From positions 1 through 55,122 of the IMG/VR virus record IMGVR_UViG_3300048800_000064: a DNA stretch of 55,122 nucleotides. One strand, written 5' to 3'. The stretch is from a virus. Below, one piece after another: positions 30,863 through 40,262 of this stretch. Numbering within the stretch: position 1 is the stretch's first letter; each line of letters opens with the position of its first letter. Both the position numbers and the translations under genes were made by a program. A model generated the notes under the pieces. It made no database searches and had not been told where the DNA came from. It was given only the letters and a program-made list of their open reading frames with translations.

Positions 30863-31726
30863 ATGGCGGTCACCCCAGCCAAGATCCGCATGGGCGCGGC
30901 CGACAGCGTGATTCTGTTCGGGATCACCGATCTCGGCGGCACCATCGGCGGAGTCGAGCTCGACTACACGCCAACCGTCTTCCAGATTGAGGTCGACCAG
31001 GTCATCCTGCCTGTCCGGGCGGTCAAGACCAAGGAAGAATGCAGCCTCACCTGCGCCCTTGCCCAGACCCAGATGTCAATCGTCGAAGCCGCATTCGGGA
31101 TCGCGACCACGGCAGTCGCCACGGTTGCGGCCGGCACCCTGACGAGCCCCACAGCACCCACCGTCACACCGGTCGGTGCTGCCGGCGCAGCCTCCTACAC
31201 CTACACCGTGGTGGCATTCGACAGCAACGGCGACGGTATTGCGTCGCCTGTCGGGACCACTGCCACCGGTAACGCCGCGCTCGGGCCGGTCAACTACAAC
31301 CAGATCACCTGGGCGGCCGTCCCCAACGCCACGGGCTACAAGATCATCCGCACCATTGGTGGGACCACCCAGGGCCTGATCGGCACCATCAACGCCGTCG
31401 CGCCGCTGAGCTTCAACGACACCGGCCTCGTGGCGACTGCGTACACGAACATCCTGGTGCAGCCGGCGACGCCGAATGTCGACACTGCCTACTTCGGCGG
31501 CAATCCCCTGATCCCCCAGGGCACCCTTGACTGGTCAGTGCCGAAACTCGACGGAACGCCGCTGAAACTCCGTGGCCACTTCAATCAGTGCGTGAGCTTC
31601 AAGGCCATCAAGATCAACTTCAGCCGCGAGAAGACGACCGAACTCAACAAGGTCAGCTTCTTGGCCCTGGCGGACCTGACCCAGCCGGTCGGCCAGGAAG
31701 CGGGAAGTTTGAAGGAAGAGTACTAG
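30863..31726 (+). CDS. Major tail (tube) protein with inserted Ig/FN3-like domain
   Basis: A 287-residue protein starting directly after the previous stop. Residues 1-90 and 205-287 (GGVELDYTPTVFQIEVDQV, KECSLTCALAQ-like, LRGHFNQCVSFKAIKIN, GQEAGSLKEEY) form the tube domain common to siphophage tail tube proteins. Between them, about residues 97-195, lies a domain (GAASYTYTVVAFDSNGDG, GYKIIRTIGGTTQGLIG) that matches the Ig/FN3 domain of the head protein at 20888-21427. It would project from each tail ring. Downstream chaperone and tape-measure genes support the assignment. Confidence 0.75.
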   Translation: MAVTPAKIRMGAADSVILFGITDLGGTIGGVELDYTPTVFQIEVDQVILPVRAVKTKEECSLTCALAQTQMSIVEAAFGIATTAVATVAAGTLTSPTAPTVTPVGAAGAASYTYTVVAFDSNGDGIASPVGTTATGNAALGPVNYNQITWAAVPNATGYKIIRTIGGTTQGLIGTINAVAPLSFNDTGLVATAYTNILVQPATPNVDTAYFGGNPLIPQGTLDWSVPKLDGTPLKLRGHFNQCVSFKAIKINFSREKTTELNKVSFLALADLTQPVGQEAGSLKEEY

Positions 31727-31729
31727 GCG

Positions 31730-32011
31730 GTGACCAAGGACACGGCGAAGGCGCAGGACCCGGGTGATCCTGATGTCGAGCTAACGTACCAGGGCCCTTC
31801 TGGCAGCTTCGACTATCACGGGACGGCTTTCCGAATTGGGGAACCCACCACGGTGCCAGCCTCCGTTGCCGAGGAGATCCACGCAGCCTACGGCGCCGAC
31901 CACAGTTTCATCGTGCTCCCGCCAGCAGACGCTCAGGCACCTGCTGAGCCAGCGGCGGATCCTGAGCCGCCGACAGACGTGCCGCCGGGGAGCCAGCTGC
32001 CCAAAGCCTAG
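31730..32011 (+). CDS. Small tail-region protein with Pro-rich acidic tail
   Basis: A 93-residue protein from a GTG three bases after the tail-tube stop. It has a small beta part (ELTYQGPSGSFDYHGTAFRI) followed by a helix and a Pro/Ala/Asp-rich tail. Resembles short proteins (with f.y.g..f.i..P..v) found beside tube or head genes; function unknown. Confidence 0.55.
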   Translation: MTKDTAKAQDPGDPDVELTYQGPSGSFDYHGTAFRIGEPTTVPASVAEEIHAAYGADHSFIVLPPADAQAPAEPAADPEPPTDVPPGSQLPKA

Positions 32012-32025
32012 AGGCTCATCCGGGC

Positions 32026-32068
32026 GGGGCAACTCCGCAATCCTGAGAGCGTGCCTACCTGATAGCAC
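32026..32068 (+). promoter_or_regulatory. GGGCAA leader element with hairpin before the tail chaperone gene
   Basis: GGGGCAACTCCGC (32026-32038), CTGAGAGC (32043-32050) and a small hairpin GTGC...GCAC (32051-32068) precede a TTCAGGAGG ribosome-binding site and the ATG at 32090. The first two blocks align well with the copy at 11827-11853. One of the best preserved members of the recurring intergenic element. Confidence 0.4.
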
Positions 32069-32089
32069 ACCCCGTTCAGGAGGCAACCA

Positions 32090-32605
32090 ATGGCCGGAGC
32101 ATCAACGGCACAACGATCCGAGGTTTCGCAGCGCGTAGCAGCTGAGTCGCCAGACCAGCTCCGCGGCACCATCGTCGAGGTCGGCGATGAGTTGATTCCA
32201 ATCGGGAAACTGAGCCTGACGCAGTGGATCGGCCTCACGCGCATCGGCGCCGAGTTCGTGCAGAAGGTCGACCCTGCACAGATCACGCGCATCTCGACTC
32301 TGATCGACTCGGTGAGCCCCGCCGACGAGGACTCAGAGGTGGCGGTGGCGTCTGATGCCGCTACTCCGACCGTCGACTACGCAGCACTCCTGCAGATCCT
32401 GCTTGACGTGCTCGACGACGCAATCATCACCAAGCTCTTCGGGATCATTGTCGATCGGCCGACGGCTTGGGTCGACAAGCACTTCGATCCCGTGGAGTTC
32501 ATCCACGTGTTCGAGGCGCTGTTCGAGCACAACGATCCAAAGAGGATCTGGGCGGCTTTCTCCCAGGCGGCCGAGCGCTGGCGGCCGACCTCCTCGACCA
32601 ACTAG
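32090..32605 (+). CDS. Tail assembly chaperone, upstream product
   Basis: A 171-residue protein with a strong CAGGAGG site. It is mostly helical (KLSLTQWIGLTRIGAEFV, LLQILLDVLDDAIITKLFGI, PVEFIHVFEALFEHNDPKR) and lies between tail tube and tape measure, the conserved place of the gpG-type chaperone that coats the tape measure during tail assembly. In most siphophages a -1 ribosomal frameshift near its end yields a longer gpGT product. Here the next frame overlaps in the -1 register, consistent with that. Confidence 0.75.
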   Translation: MAGASTAQRSEVSQRVAAESPDQLRGTIVEVGDELIPIGKLSLTQWIGLTRIGAEFVQKVDPAQITRISTLIDSVSPADEDSEVAVASDAATPTVDYAALLQILLDVLDDAIITKLFGIIVDRPTAWVDKHFDPVEFIHVFEALFEHNDPKRIWAAFSQAAERWRPTSSTN

Positions 32606-32625
32606 AGCCAGCGCTACCCGTGCTC

Positions 32626-32952
32626 ATGAGCGCCGGGTTCACAGAAGCTCAGATCTTCTCGTGGTCCCCAGGGCTCGTGAGCAGCCGGCTGCAGCTGGTC
32701 AAGGAGATGCACGACGACCGGCTGGCCGACGAGGCGACGCTCAACATGATGATCGCTGCCGTCGCCGCAGGTGTCGATGGAGCAGCCGACGACTTCAACG
32801 GCATCATCGCCGAACTCCGGCGCGATGCAGAGGCTTCGACCGATGCGCACCTGTTGAATCCCAACGCAGAGACCGACTGGGACGCAGTGCGCACCGTAGC
32901 GACCCGGGTAAAGGTCAGTCCGGATCCCGAGGCTGACGCCCAGGAGGCCTGA
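32626..32952 (+). CDS. Tail assembly chaperone, -1 frame extension (gpT-like)
   Basis: The -1 frame relative to the upstream chaperone is open from at least 32467 to 32952 and becomes clearly protein-like at about LAADLLDQLEPALPVLMSAG. ATG 32626 and GTG 32620 exist, but neither has a good ribosome-binding site, so expression as a frameshift fusion (32090-32952) is more likely. The extension is helical (EMHDDRLADEATLNMMIAAV) with an acidic tail. I cannot pick one slippery site; GGCTTTC near 32563 and CCAAAGA near 32537 are weak candidates. Confidence 0.6.
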   Translation: MSAGFTEAQIFSWSPGLVSSRLQLVKEMHDDRLADEATLNMMIAAVAAGVDGAADDFNGIIAELRRDAEASTDAHLLNPNAETDWDAVRTVATRVKVSPDPEADAQEA

Positions 32953-35501
32953 TGGGCGTTGACGTAGCCGAGATGCTTTTCCTCTTTAAGGGGAATGCGG
33001 CCGGTGCTCTGAAGTCGATGGGCGAGGTCAAGGGCGGCATGGCTGAGGTGGGCCAGTCCGGGAATAAGTTGTCAGGGCTGGGGGCCATAGCCACTGCCGT
33101 TGCAACCGGCCTCTTGGTGGTTGGTGCCGTCGTCGCGGGCGTGGGCGCCATCAGTCTCAAGATGGCCGGGGACTTTCAGCAGGCCACCACCCAGCTCGTC
33201 ACGGGCGCAGGGGAAGACGCCAAGGCCCTGGAGTCGGTGCGGCAGGGGATCCTGAAGATGGCCCCCGAGGTCGGCCAAACGCCCATAGAACTCGCCAAGG
33301 GCCTGTTCATGATCGAGTCCGCCGGCTACCACGGGGCGGATGGCCTCAACGTCCTAAGGGTGGCCGCCGAGGGGGCGAAAGTCGGCGGCGCCGACCTCGC
33401 GACGACCGCCGATGCCGTCACGACGGTCATGAAGGACTACAAGATCTCGGCCAGCAACGCCGGGGATGCGACGAACTTCCTGGTCAGCGTGGTCGCCCAG
33501 GGCAAGACCCATATGCAGGACCTGGCTGGGTCGCTGTCCGCGATCCTGCCTACCGCATCCGCGCTCGGCGTACCTCTGGACCAGATCGGGGGAGCGATGG
33601 CGACGCTTACGGCGCGGGGCACCCCGGCGGCCAACGCGGCGACCTATTTGCGTTTCACTCTCTCCGCGCTCGCGGCTGAGACTCCGAAGGGATCGAAGGC
33701 GCTGGAGGGCATCGGGCTGACCTCTTTGGAGGTTGGCGACACGCTGACCCATAAGGGGCTGCTGCCGGCGTTGCAACTAGTCGAAGAGCACTTGAAGACG
33801 AAGTTCCCCCAGGGCGGGGCGGCGATGTTCGCAGCCCTGAAGGACATCACCGGCGGCACCCGCGGGCTCGGAGCAGCTCTGGGACTCACCGGCCAGAACA
33901 TGGGCGACTTCCTCGCGTCGACGGGCAAGGTCAGCAAATCGATCGCCGACGGCAAAGGCCAGGTGATCGGGTGGGACCTGGCGCAGAAGGACTTAAACGT
34001 CCGCCTGGACAAGCTGAAGGCGGGCGCGTCGGCCGCGGCGATCGAGATCGGCACCAAGTTGCTGCCGGTGGCTTCGGCTGTCATCGGCTGGCTGACTGAC
34101 CAGACCCCGAAGATCGTGCCCTTCGTCGAGATGCTCGGGAACGGGATCGGCACGGCGGTCACCATCGCGGGCAAGGCCATTGGCGGAGCGATCGACATCT
34201 TCAGGGGCCTGCCCGCTGTGCTCCAGTACATTATTTCGCCGCTGGGGTTCCTCGCTGTCCACTTCCAGCAGATCGCCGGCGCGGTCAAGTACTTCACTGA
34301 CCAGCTCTCCAACGGGAAATCGGTCTGGGAGGCGGTTCAAGACACCCTGGGCCACCTCGGCATGAAATTTGGCGACGTCAGCAAGATCATCGGGCCTTTG
34401 CGCTCCGTGCTAGATGCGCTCCCCGGCGTCTTTGCCGCTGTCGGCAAGGTCATCGGCGAGGTCGGGAAGAGCCTGAACGAGCTCTGGCAGGCGGTCCTCC
34501 CTGCCCTGAAGGACGCCTTCACCCAGATGCAGCCCGCGATCCAGCAGCTGATGGCCGCTTTCCAGCAGCTGATGCCGCTCTTCCAGGGGATCGCGATTGT
34601 CATCGGTGCGGTCCTGATGGTGGCCTTCAAAGTCATCATCGAGGTCCTCAAGGTCGTGTTACCCGCGGCGATTCAAATCTTCGTGATCGCCTTCACCGTC
34701 ATCGCCGACGTCGTGAAGCTGGTGGCCGACATCATCCAGGGCAAGTGGATGGCGGTGATCGGGGACATCATCAAGCTGTTCCAGGACTTCTTTGGGATCG
34801 TGATTGATCTCTGGCGGGTGAAGTTCGGAGGCCTCGTCGATGATGTTGGCCGGTTTGTGGGCGGGATCATTGGCTGGTTCGTTCACCTGTGGGACATGCT
34901 GGTGGGGCACTCGATCATCCCCGACATGATCAACGGCATCGTCGGCTGGTTCGCCAGCCTGCCCGGCCGTGTGGCGGGAGCGCTGGGCGGCTTCGTGGGG
35001 CAGGTGGCGGGCATCTTCGGTGGCCTCTGGGGCGCCTTCAACGGCGCTGCGGGCCACGCCATCGACGGGCTGATCCAGGGCTTCCGGGACGGCTGGTACA
35101 AGATCAACCAGGTCATCCACACGTTGGCGATGCTGCTCCCCGGCCCGCTCAAGGACGCGCTCGGCATCCACTCGGCTTCCTCGGTCATGGCCAAGGAGAT
35201 CGGGGAGCCGGTCGATGAGGGTGTCGCGATGGGGATCGAGCGGAGCACAGCGTCCCACGATGCCTTCCGTAAGAAGCTGAGCGGCTTCAGCGCGAAGACC
35301 AGCCTGAACTTCAGCGGGCAGGCTCCAGGAGCAGGCTCAGGGTCAAACCTCGAGTTGGAGGGGCAGCATGGCGGTAGCGCGATCGCACCCCTCCTAGAGA
35401 AGCTGGTGGCGCTGGGTGGCATCGCGAACGATCACCTGCAAGAGATCAACAAGGGCACCCCGAACGTTGGCGCAAGGGCCGCTGCGATGAGAGCTGGATG
35501 A
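32952..35501 (+). CDS. Tape measure protein
   Basis: An 849-residue protein, the second longest gene, with TGATG coupling to the chaperone. Residues ~70-330 match the phage tape-measure core (DFQQATTQLVTGAGEDAKAL, MAPEVGQTPIELAKGLFMIE, LSAILPTASALGVPLDQIGG, MATLTARGTPAANAATYLRF). The middle and end contain long hydrophobic helices (about 545-620, PLFQGIAIVIGAVLMVAFKV) and a conserved LGIHSASSVMAKEIGEPVDE near residue 735. It sets tail length; at roughly 1.5 angstrom per residue the tail would be near 125 nm. Contact with the host membrane during DNA entry is likely. Confidence 0.9.
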   Translation: MGVDVAEMLFLFKGNAAGALKSMGEVKGGMAEVGQSGNKLSGLGAIATAVATGLLVVGAVVAGVGAISLKMAGDFQQATTQLVTGAGEDAKALESVRQGILKMAPEVGQTPIELAKGLFMIESAGYHGADGLNVLRVAAEGAKVGGADLATTADAVTTVMKDYKISASNAGDATNFLVSVVAQGKTHMQDLAGSLSAILPTASALGVPLDQIGGAMATLTARGTPAANAATYLRFTLSALAAETPKGSKALEGIGLTSLEVGDTLTHKGLLPALQLVEEHLKTKFPQGGAAMFAALKDITGGTRGLGAALGLTGQNMGDFLASTGKVSKSIADGKGQVIGWDLAQKDLNVRLDKLKAGASAAAIEIGTKLLPVASAVIGWLTDQTPKIVPFVEMLGNGIGTAVTIAGKAIGGAIDIFRGLPAVLQYIISPLGFLAVHFQQIAGAVKYFTDQLSNGKSVWEAVQDTLGHLGMKFGDVSKIIGPLRSVLDALPGVFAAVGKVIGEVGKSLNELWQAVLPALKDAFTQMQPAIQQLMAAFQQLMPLFQGIAIVIGAVLMVAFKVIIEVLKVVLPAAIQIFVIAFTVIADVVKLVADIIQGKWMAVIGDIIKLFQDFFGIVIDLWRVKFGGLVDDVGRFVGGIIGWFVHLWDMLVGHSIIPDMINGIVGWFASLPGRVAGALGGFVGQVAGIFGGLWGAFNGAAGHAIDGLIQGFRDGWYKINQVIHTLAMLLPGPLKDALGIHSASSVMAKEIGEPVDEGVAMGIERSTASHDAFRKKLSGFSAKTSLNFSGQAPGAGSGSNLELEGQHGGSAIAPLLEKLVALGGIANDHLQEINKGTPNVGARAAAMRAG

Positions 35502-38176
35502 CTACTCCGAATACTCCCGTCTGGCTGAACCCGACATCACCTGGGCGGCTGTCCAACCAGCGTGGTGCCAACACGGGTGGCGATGCGCTGACAATGAAGA
35601 CCCGGTACAGCAACCGTCAGGGTGGGCAAGACCTCGCCGGGAACATCCGAGTCACGGCATACCGCACCGTGGCAGGAGGGCTACCGCAGGCAGCGCAGTT
35701 GGCCTGGGATTCCGGTGCTCCTACCGTGCCTGCCTTCCCACCCTTGCCCCGAACGGCGGCTGTCACCGGATTGGAGGACGGTTCCTCTGATACCTGGAGG
35801 ATCGGGCAGCGCGTCTACTGGGTGGGGCCGGACGGCTATGTTCTCAGTGCTTCCATCGCCTCCAACGGGATTGGATCGTGGCGCATCGAGCGCGCCATGC
35901 CCACCGTCGAGCAGGACGGGACGACGCTGGCGGTGGCTGATTGCAGTATCGCCCAGGTCTACTCAGGGAGCCACCTGCACGATAGCTTCCCGCCGATCCT
36001 CTATGCCCTGACTGCCTCCAACGTCTACTTCGCTCTCATCAATGCTGACGGTACGCTCGGAACATGGACCCTGTTTGATGTCACCAACCCGGTAGGAGCG
36101 ACAGGTGGCTCCATCATCGTTGTCGCTGCCGGGGGGAACGAGGTGGCGCTCCTTGTCATGGCAGGCACCCTGGGCACCGCCTCCTGGAAGATCGAGCTTG
36201 ATAACGGCAGCCAGGGCAACGGCCGTGGCCAGCCAGACGGAGATGCGCCATACATGTGGATCACCGGCCCGACTCTTCCGGCTGCCCGTACTAATGGGAG
36301 GCTCCTCACCGACAAGGACCCATCCGCAACCAGCTACGCCACAAGCTACCTGTATTACCTCGGTGGCGACAACGGCACCACCGGGCAGACGACCTGCTAC
36401 CGCGCTGCCATCACGGGCAGTGATCTGACAATCGGCAACTTCGCTGCGATGGCGACCGCACTCCCGGCAGCCCGGACCCAGCACGCGGCGATCATCCTCA
36501 ATGGGTTCGTCTATGTCATGGGGGGTTCAGGCACCACCAACGGGGCAGGCACAACATCGATCTATCGACGGGCGATGACCGACATGTCGGGCAACACTGG
36601 GACGGCATGGGCCACGGATGCAACTGTGCTCAACGCCGCCATCACGCGCACTTCTGCTGCCGCTTTGGGTTGGCCAAAGTCCCACTCAGCCCCAGCAGGT
36701 GCGGTCTACGTTTACTGGGCGGTCCTTGGCGGGACCACGACTGGTGCCGTAGCGGGCAACATCGTCATGACCCAGGGTGGACAGGTCAAGACGGCTGATG
36801 GCACTGTGAATGCAGTGCAGGTGATAGTGCCACCCGGGTTGACAGCCGGCCAGCTCGGAACTGGCGGAGTGATCCTGCTCAATGCCGATGGCTCGCAGGA
36901 CATCACCTTCAACTACGGAGCCTTTGGCATCGCGCCATTGTTCAACCTGGCTGACGGGGATCAGATTCAAGTGACGGTGATCTTCGCTGATTCGACCAAC
37001 GGGGACTGGAGCCTCGGCGCAACGACCGTGATCAAGATCGGTCAACCGCCGACCATCGGCAGCGACTTCCCCTTCGGCACCATTACCACGGCGCAGCCTA
37101 CAGCAGCAATGAGCTACGTTGCAGGCGCTGGAGGTGGGCCGCAGGCGACCTCGAGGATTCGGGTCCAGCGTATCTCGGACAGCGCCATCGTGTTTGACTC
37201 TGGACTGCGCCAGGGTGCTCTCAACAGCATCCTCCTGAGCCTGGCTCCCCTCCTGCTCAATGGGGCAGGCGTGTATCAGATGCTCTTTGCGATTAGCAGC
37301 ACCGATGTACCGATGGCAGGAAGTTCGGCCAGCGCAGCCCTGACCCAGGCTTTCACGGTCAATGCGGCTGCCGCTCCAGGTGTACCAACCGCACCCGCGG
37401 CGACGCCTGACCATCCCAATGGCTTGATCACAGTCGCCTGGACCAATCCCAATGCCTCTACCGCTGTCACCAACCGCGTCTACTACAGGCTGACCGGCAC
37501 AACAGCCTGGTACCTCCTCAAGGACGGGATCGCGGCGGTGACAAGCGGGACTCAGCAGTCTGTGGCGCTTATGGATCAGCTCGCCCTCGGCGTCGGCTAC
37601 GACTTCATGGTTTCCGCGGTAGGCCCGCTGGCGTCGGCACAGGAATCAGCGGGGAGCACCGTCGTTGCAGCAACAATCCTCCCAGGTTCAGGCGGTGGCT
37701 ACACAGCCATGCTCCACCTGGCGGGTGCCGGCCAAGCCAACCATGTGGCGATTGCGGTGCAGGGAGGCCCCAAGCTGGGGCTCCACCTGGATGCGGAGCA
37801 AGTCCCGGTGCTCGGCCTGCGCGCGCCGCTGGCCCGCTATGGGCTGCTGGACTACCTGACCGTGGAACTCAACTCGGCGTTTCTGGATGCTGCGACCTAC
37901 AACGCCCTCATGGCGCTCCTCGATCAGATCCAGCTCACAGGCACCGCAGGCTATTACCGAGATGCAGCCGGAACAATGGTCACGGTCGCGCTCGAGAAGG
38001 ATCAGGCCGTCGCCTTCATGCCTGCCAGCTACTCAGCTCTCAAGCAGGCGACTATCAAGCTCGTAGAAGCGGGAAACACCTACCAGCCCAGCACGGTCTA
38101 CGGGTCAGCGCTAGGTATTCCGCAGCAGGTTTCTGGGTCTATCGTTCGTCAGACCCTCCTCGAATCAGCCCTCTGA
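35498..38176 (+). CDS. Tail tip/fibre protein with kelch-like propeller and FN3
   Basis: An 892-residue protein coupled by ATGA to the tape measure gene. Residues ~80-420 contain kelch-like blades (ITGPTLPAARTNGRLL, SYLYYLGGDNGTTGQTTCYR, TALPAARTQHAAIILNGFVY followed by VMGG), suggesting a beta-propeller. About residues 630-720 (PAATPDHPNGLITVAWTNPN, YRLTGTTAWYLLKDG) look like a fibronectin type III domain. The last ~150 residues (LGLHLDAEQVPVLGL, YLTVELNSAFLDAATYNAL) may bind the tail tip. It could be the distal tail or receptor-binding component. Confidence 0.65.
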   Translation: MTTPNTPVWLNPTSPGRLSNQRGANTGGDALTMKTRYSNRQGGQDLAGNIRVTAYRTVAGGLPQAAQLAWDSGAPTVPAFPPLPRTAAVTGLEDGSSDTWRIGQRVYWVGPDGYVLSASIASNGIGSWRIERAMPTVEQDGTTLAVADCSIAQVYSGSHLHDSFPPILYALTASNVYFALINADGTLGTWTLFDVTNPVGATGGSIIVVAAGGNEVALLVMAGTLGTASWKIELDNGSQGNGRGQPDGDAPYMWITGPTLPAARTNGRLLTDKDPSATSYATSYLYYLGGDNGTTGQTTCYRAAITGSDLTIGNFAAMATALPAARTQHAAIILNGFVYVMGGSGTTNGAGTTSIYRRAMTDMSGNTGTAWATDATVLNAAITRTSAAALGWPKSHSAPAGAVYVYWAVLGGTTTGAVAGNIVMTQGGQVKTADGTVNAVQVIVPPGLTAGQLGTGGVILLNADGSQDITFNYGAFGIAPLFNLADGDQIQVTVIFADSTNGDWSLGATTVIKIGQPPTIGSDFPFGTITTAQPTAAMSYVAGAGGGPQATSRIRVQRISDSAIVFDSGLRQGALNSILLSLAPLLLNGAGVYQMLFAISSTDVPMAGSSASAALTQAFTVNAAAAPGVPTAPAATPDHPNGLITVAWTNPNASTAVTNRVYYRLTGTTAWYLLKDGIAAVTSGTQQSVALMDQLALGVGYDFMVSAVGPLASAQESAGSTVVAATILPGSGGGYTAMLHLAGAGQANHVAIAVQGGPKLGLHLDAEQVPVLGLRAPLARYGLLDYLTVELNSAFLDAATYNALMALLDQIQLTGTAGYYRDAAGTMVTVALEKDQAVAFMPASYSALKQATIKLVEAGNTYQPSTVYGSALGIPQQVSGSIVRQTLLESAL

Positions 38177-38177
38177 C

Positions 38178-39347
38178 GTGCAGGCCCTTGAGAGGACTTC
38201 CGTTCCTGCTGATAATGGAGCGGGAGGAGGAACGGCGTACACCGCAGATCAGGTGGTGGCAATCCTGACAGGGGTTGTGCTCACCGAGCGCTGGAAGTTT
38301 GAGCGTCTGGCCGCGGATGGCACGATTGGTGATCTCTTCGTTCAGCCAGGAGCAGAGGTCCAGCACGATACGACGAGAGCGGTAAAGCGCAGTCTCAAGT
38401 TCACAGTTCGAGGCGACGTAGCGCTCACACCCTTCAGCGATCTTGTAAGGGTGCGCTACCAGGCCTATGCCCCAGACGGTGGTTGGTTGGATTTTGTTCT
38501 GGGCATCTTCACCGTGGTACCTCCCTCCAAGGCTATCCAGCCAGCAGCCACCTGGCGCACTTACGATGCTTATGACCTGACCCAGTTGCTTGTCGACGGC
38601 AACCTGACCGCTGCTCTCGGACTGGCTGCTGGAGCGCCATACCTCTCGAGCATTCAGTCAGTCGTGGGAGATTATGGCGGTGGAACTCCCCTGCCAGTCT
38701 CCATTGATCTTGGATCAGCCGCCTCTCCAAACCTGGTTGCTCCTCTGGGCTGGGATGCCGGGACTACCCGACTCACGGTCGTCAACGATCTCCTTGGAGG
38801 CATCAACTGTTTCCCGGCGTGGATCGACGAAACTGGAACGCTGAGGTCGCGGACAATCCCCGACTGGAACCTGATCACCCCCAGTTTTACGTTCGATGCC
38901 ACCGTACAGGGAAGCATCGTTCATGTCAGTGGGACCGAGACCATCGATATCACCAAGGCGTACAACCAGGTGCTGGTGATTAGCGATGACCCCCGCAGAC
39001 CACCTCCCCTCTCGGTGCTCTATACGAACACTCGACCCGATAGCCCCATCAGCGTCCCCAACTGGCATCCAAAGCTGACGACCGTGAGAGATTCAACCAT
39101 TCCCGACATTGCGGTCTGCCTCGCGGTGGCAATGACGAAGGCGCAGGAAGCGGCACGAATCTTCAGCCGCCTCACGGTCAACACCACAGCCTGGCCGGTG
39201 AGCCAGGACAACGACGTCTACGGGCTCATCTACCAGACGGCTGACGAACCCCTGAATGCCTTCAACTACCTCGAAACCAGGTGGACTCATCGCTGCAAGG
39301 CCGGGGCGCTGACGGAACACGAACTCGTGCGACTGGTGGCAGCATGA
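38178..39347 (+). CDS. Minor tail (hub-like) protein
   Basis: A 389-residue protein from a GTG two bases after the previous gene. The region LTERWKFERLAADGTIGDLF, VKRSLKFTVRGDVALTPFSD and YQAYAPDGGWLDFVLGIFTV shows the strand pattern of tail-hub proteins, and the segment PAWIDETGTLRSRTIPDW is also common there. Probably part of the tail tip through which DNA passes. No enzymatic motif is visible. Confidence 0.6.
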   Translation: MQALERTSVPADNGAGGGTAYTADQVVAILTGVVLTERWKFERLAADGTIGDLFVQPGAEVQHDTTRAVKRSLKFTVRGDVALTPFSDLVRVRYQAYAPDGGWLDFVLGIFTVVPPSKAIQPAATWRTYDAYDLTQLLVDGNLTAALGLAAGAPYLSSIQSVVGDYGGGTPLPVSIDLGSAASPNLVAPLGWDAGTTRLTVVNDLLGGINCFPAWIDETGTLRSRTIPDWNLITPSFTFDATVQGSIVHVSGTETIDITKAYNQVLVISDDPRRPPPLSVLYTNTRPDSPISVPNWHPKLTTVRDSTIPDIAVCLAVAMTKAQEAARIFSRLTVNTTAWPVSQDNDVYGLIYQTADEPLNAFNYLETRWTHRCKAGALTEHELVRLVAA

Positions 39348-40156
39348 AGGGTCCGTCTGAGCGAGAGCTTGCCGAGTTCTTTGACACCTACCTGGCCAAG
39401 AAGTATCGCCACCTCGTAACAGAGAGGTTCTTCGGCGCGACCATAGCTGCGGTGAACTCGAGCTTGCCCTGGACAGTGGAGATCGTGCGGGCGGGAGAGA
39501 CGGCAAGCGACGGCAGTACCGGGGTGGTGCTGGCAACGAGCTACCTCCCCCAGGTGGGTGATGCCGTGGAATGCGTTTGGCGAGACGACAACGTGTGGAG
39601 CGTTCTCGGACCACTAGGGCTACCACCATTGGGGCTGACCAAAATTGCGGAGGTTGTAGTCCAAGGCACGGCAGCAGCTGCCATCGACATAAACAACCTT
39701 CCTCAGAACTTCAAAGACCTCATGGTCACGGTCAGCGCCCGCACAGACTCTGCTTCGGTCGGCACCTACAACGATAACGCCCTGATCCAGTTCAATGGGG
39801 ACACGACCGCAGCCGACTATGCCAGCTACTACTACGGCGAGCAACAGGTTGGGGGTGCCGCCGCCTTTGTCTCGGGCGGTGGGCCAGGCAACTGGTATTT
39901 TGCACTGGCAGGATCAGGAGCATCATCCGTTGGACGCTTTAGCGTAACTAGCGCGTTGATCTCTGCCTATTCCGCTGCCGACCGGTTCAAACAGTGGGTT
40001 TCTAGTACGTCCTCGATGGACATCGGTAACACCGGGTCCGCCTTTACCTTCACAGGGGAATGGGACAGCCTCGCACCGATAACCTCCCTCCACGTTTGGG
40101 CAGATGGCGCGAATTTGATAGCCGGGACTCGATTGACCGTCTACGGGTTGCCGTAG
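39344..40156 (+). CDS. Tail-tip/fibre protein
   Basis: A 270-residue protein with ATGA coupling. Residues ~1-105 resemble short OB-like tail proteins (GATIAAVNSSLPWTVEIVRA, YLPQVGDAVECVWRDDNVW). From about residue 105 it is a beta-sandwich (NLPQNFKDLMVTVSARTDSA, NDNALIQFNGDTTAADYASY) resembling C-terminal domains of phage fibres that begin 'f..L.i...ar'. Last gene of the tail block before the lysis region. Confidence 0.6.
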   Translation: MKGPSERELAEFFDTYLAKKYRHLVTERFFGATIAAVNSSLPWTVEIVRAGETASDGSTGVVLATSYLPQVGDAVECVWRDDNVWSVLGPLGLPPLGLTKIAEVVVQGTAAAAIDINNLPQNFKDLMVTVSARTDSASVGTYNDNALIQFNGDTTAADYASYYYGEQQVGGAAAFVSGGGPGNWYFALAGSGASSVGRFSVTSALISAYSAADRFKQWVSSTSSMDIGNTGSAFTFTGEWDSLAPITSLHVWADGANLIAGTRLTVYGLP

Positions 40157-40159
40157 CTG

Positions 40160-40170
40160 AGGGCAAGGGC
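40160..40170 (+). promoter_or_regulatory. GGGCAA element before the membrane/lysis block
   Basis: AGGGCAAGGGC lies just behind the stop of the tail-tip gene, 93 bases before the next ATG. The 106-base gap (40157-40262) holds no gene that I can support. The match to the other copies is limited to the GGGCAA core. Confidence 0.25.
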
Positions 40171-40262
40171 CCGTTTCTGGCACCGTGAGCGCGTGAGCGG
40201 AGACCAATCGGAGCACCAGGGGGATCGTCGCGGCAACGGCTGGACGCACGTCCCCGCATAGC

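Noticed and set aside
32026-32090. TPP-type riboswitch
   Set aside because: CTGAGA and ACCTGAT occur at suggestive spacing, but the GGATAA...CCAGCG...AGGGA half is missing and the element is too short.
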